A stretch of DNA of 5,137 bases from an uncultured bacterium (GTDB taxonomy: Bacteria; Actinomycetota; Coriobacteriia; Coriobacteriales; Eggerthellaceae): the NCBI GenBank assembly GCA_947649215.1, contig CANSQW010000121.1, positions 1-5,137 on the forward strand. The letters are read 5' to 3'. Made by a program: the position numbers and the translations under genes. How positions within the stretch are numbered: position 1 is the first letter of the stretch; each line of letters opens with the position of its first letter. Of the stretch, positions 4,326-5,137 are shown piece after piece. The notes beneath the pieces are model-generated. The model was not told where the DNA came from. It did no database searches and saw nothing but the letters and a program-made list of their open reading frames with translations.

Positions 4326-5137
4326 CTAGCGGATGAGCATGGCGTCGCCGAAGGAGAGGAGGCGATAGCGCTCATCGACGGCGTGGGCGTAGGCGGCGAT
4401 GATATGCTCGCGGGAGGAGAGGGCCGACACGAGCATCATGAGCGTCGACTTGGGCACGTGGAAGTTGGTGATGAGGGCGTCTACCACGTGGAACTCGTAG
4501 CCGGGCAGGATGTAGAGCGAGGTGGCCTCGCGCTCGCGCGGCCGCAGCGCGCCCGCCTCGGCATCCCAGGCGCTCTCGAGCGAGCGAACCGACGTGGTGC
4601 CTACGGCGAACACGCGTCCCCCGCGCCCGCGGCAGCGCTCCACCGCCTCCACCGTGGCCGGCGGCACCGTGTAGAACTCCGTGTGGATGGCGTGGTCGGT
4701 CGGGTCGTCCTCGTCCACCACGCGGAAGGTGTCAAGCCCCACCTCCAGCTCGACGGTGGCCCATTCGACGCCGCGCGCCTCAAGCGAGGCGATGAGCTCC
4801 GGCGTGAAGTGGAGCCCTGCCGTGGGCGCGGCAGCCGAGCTCTCGCGGCGTGCGTAGACGGTCTGGTAGAGCTCCTCGTCGCCGGCGTAGTCGCGGATGT
4901 AGGGCGGCAGCGGCGTGTGCCCCACGGCATGGAGCGCCTCGTCGAGCGAGGCGAGCGGGGTGGACAGGCGCGCCACGCGCTCGCCCTTCTGCGCGCCGCG
5001 CGCCCAATCGACGATCTCGGCCGAGAGCACCACCTGGCCGGCGGCGTCCGTGAAGTCCACCACGGCGCCGGCGCCCGGCTTGAGGCGCTTGCCCGGGCGC
5101 ACGAGCACCTCCCAGAAGGCCACGCGGTTGGTGCGCG
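4326..5137 (-). CDS. queA: tRNA preQ1(34) S-adenosylmethionine ribosyltransferase-isomerase QueA (partial, 5' end outside window)
   Basis: QueA transfers and isomerises the ribosyl part of S-adenosylmethionine onto preQ1 at tRNA position 34, giving epoxyqueuosine, the step before queuosine. The visible part runs from ...RTNRVAFWEVLVRPGKRLKPG to the end SFGDAMLIR. Family hallmarks are GHTPLPPYI, ELYQTVYARR, AAPTAGLHFTPEL, VELEVGLDTFRVV, HTEFYTVPP, AVGTTSVRSLES, GYEFHVVDALITNFHVPKSTLMMLVSAL and ERYRLLSFGDAM. About 270 codons are present. Compared with the usual 340-plus residues the first 80 or more are missing, because the frame stays open to the window edge; the GTG at 5123-5121 is internal, not the start. 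It is convergent with csp, 73 bp stop to stop. In many bacteria queA follows ruvAB in one operon; here it is nearby but inverted. Confidence 0.97.
   Translation of the reverse strand, partial: RTNRVAFWEVLVRPGKRLKPGAGAVVDFTDAAGQVVLSAEIVDWARGAQKGERVARLSTPLASLDEALHAVGHTPLPPYIRDYAGDEELYQTVYARRESSAAAPTAGLHFTPELIASLEARGVEWATVELEVGLDTFRVVDEDDPTDHAIHTEFYTVPPATVEAVERCRGRGGRVFAVGTTSVRSLESAWDAEAGALRPREREATSLYILPGYEFHVVDALITNFHVPKSTLMMLVSALSSREHIIAAYAHAVDERYRLLSFGDAMLIR

Noticed and set aside
5121..5123. GTG as the start of queA
   Set aside because: The frame stays open upstream with family-like residues (RTNR) and the protein would lack its first 80 or more residues, so the gene continues past the window.
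1..5137. A previously undescribed multi-gene system
   Set aside because: All but one gene are clearly known housekeeping or redox families; the one unknown gene does not make a system by itself.

Overview
The window is GC-rich bacterial chromosome with tightly packed genes. The style of the proteins points to a high-GC Actinobacterium, most likely Coriobacteriia (Eggerthella/Gordonibacter/Olsenella-like). The clues are a two-cluster flavodoxin-ferredoxin of a type common in anaerobes, the wording of RuvC and RuvA, and the Csp and QueA sequences. This placement is recognition from memory, not a search result.

Layout: (1) 61-840, + strand, a flavodoxin-like/2[4Fe-4S] protein (EFR1-type). (2) 841-923, a short regulatory gap holding a LexA-type SOS operator inside a plausible promoter, then an inverted repeat around the ruvC ribosome binding site. 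(3) 924-3624, + strand, a compact operon ruvC-ruvA-ruvB plus a small helical protein resembling DUF6483. The genes are joined by a 4-bp overlap, a 9-bp gap and a 2-bp gap. (4) 3625-4048, 424 bp without a gene: a GC-rich hairpin-rich part, then an abrupt AT-rich part forming the promoter and leader of a cold-shock gene, with many short inverted repeats. (5) 4049-4252, + strand, a CspA-family protein followed by a strong intrinsic terminator. (6) 4326 to the window end, - strand, queA, convergent with csp and cut at its 5' end by the window edge.

How the genes work together: RuvA and RuvB form the branch-migration motor and RuvC the Holliday-junction resolvase, so one transcript supplies the whole resolvasome. 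The LexA-like box suggests that DNA damage induces it. The fourth gene shares the transcript but has no known role. The flavodoxin-ferredoxin, Csp and QueA (queuosine synthesis in tRNA) are functionally separate.

I see no mobile element, CRISPR array, tRNA, rRNA or new multi-gene defence system. The most interesting parts are non-coding: the SOS operator and inverted repeat before ruvC, and the structured 424-bp interval before csp.
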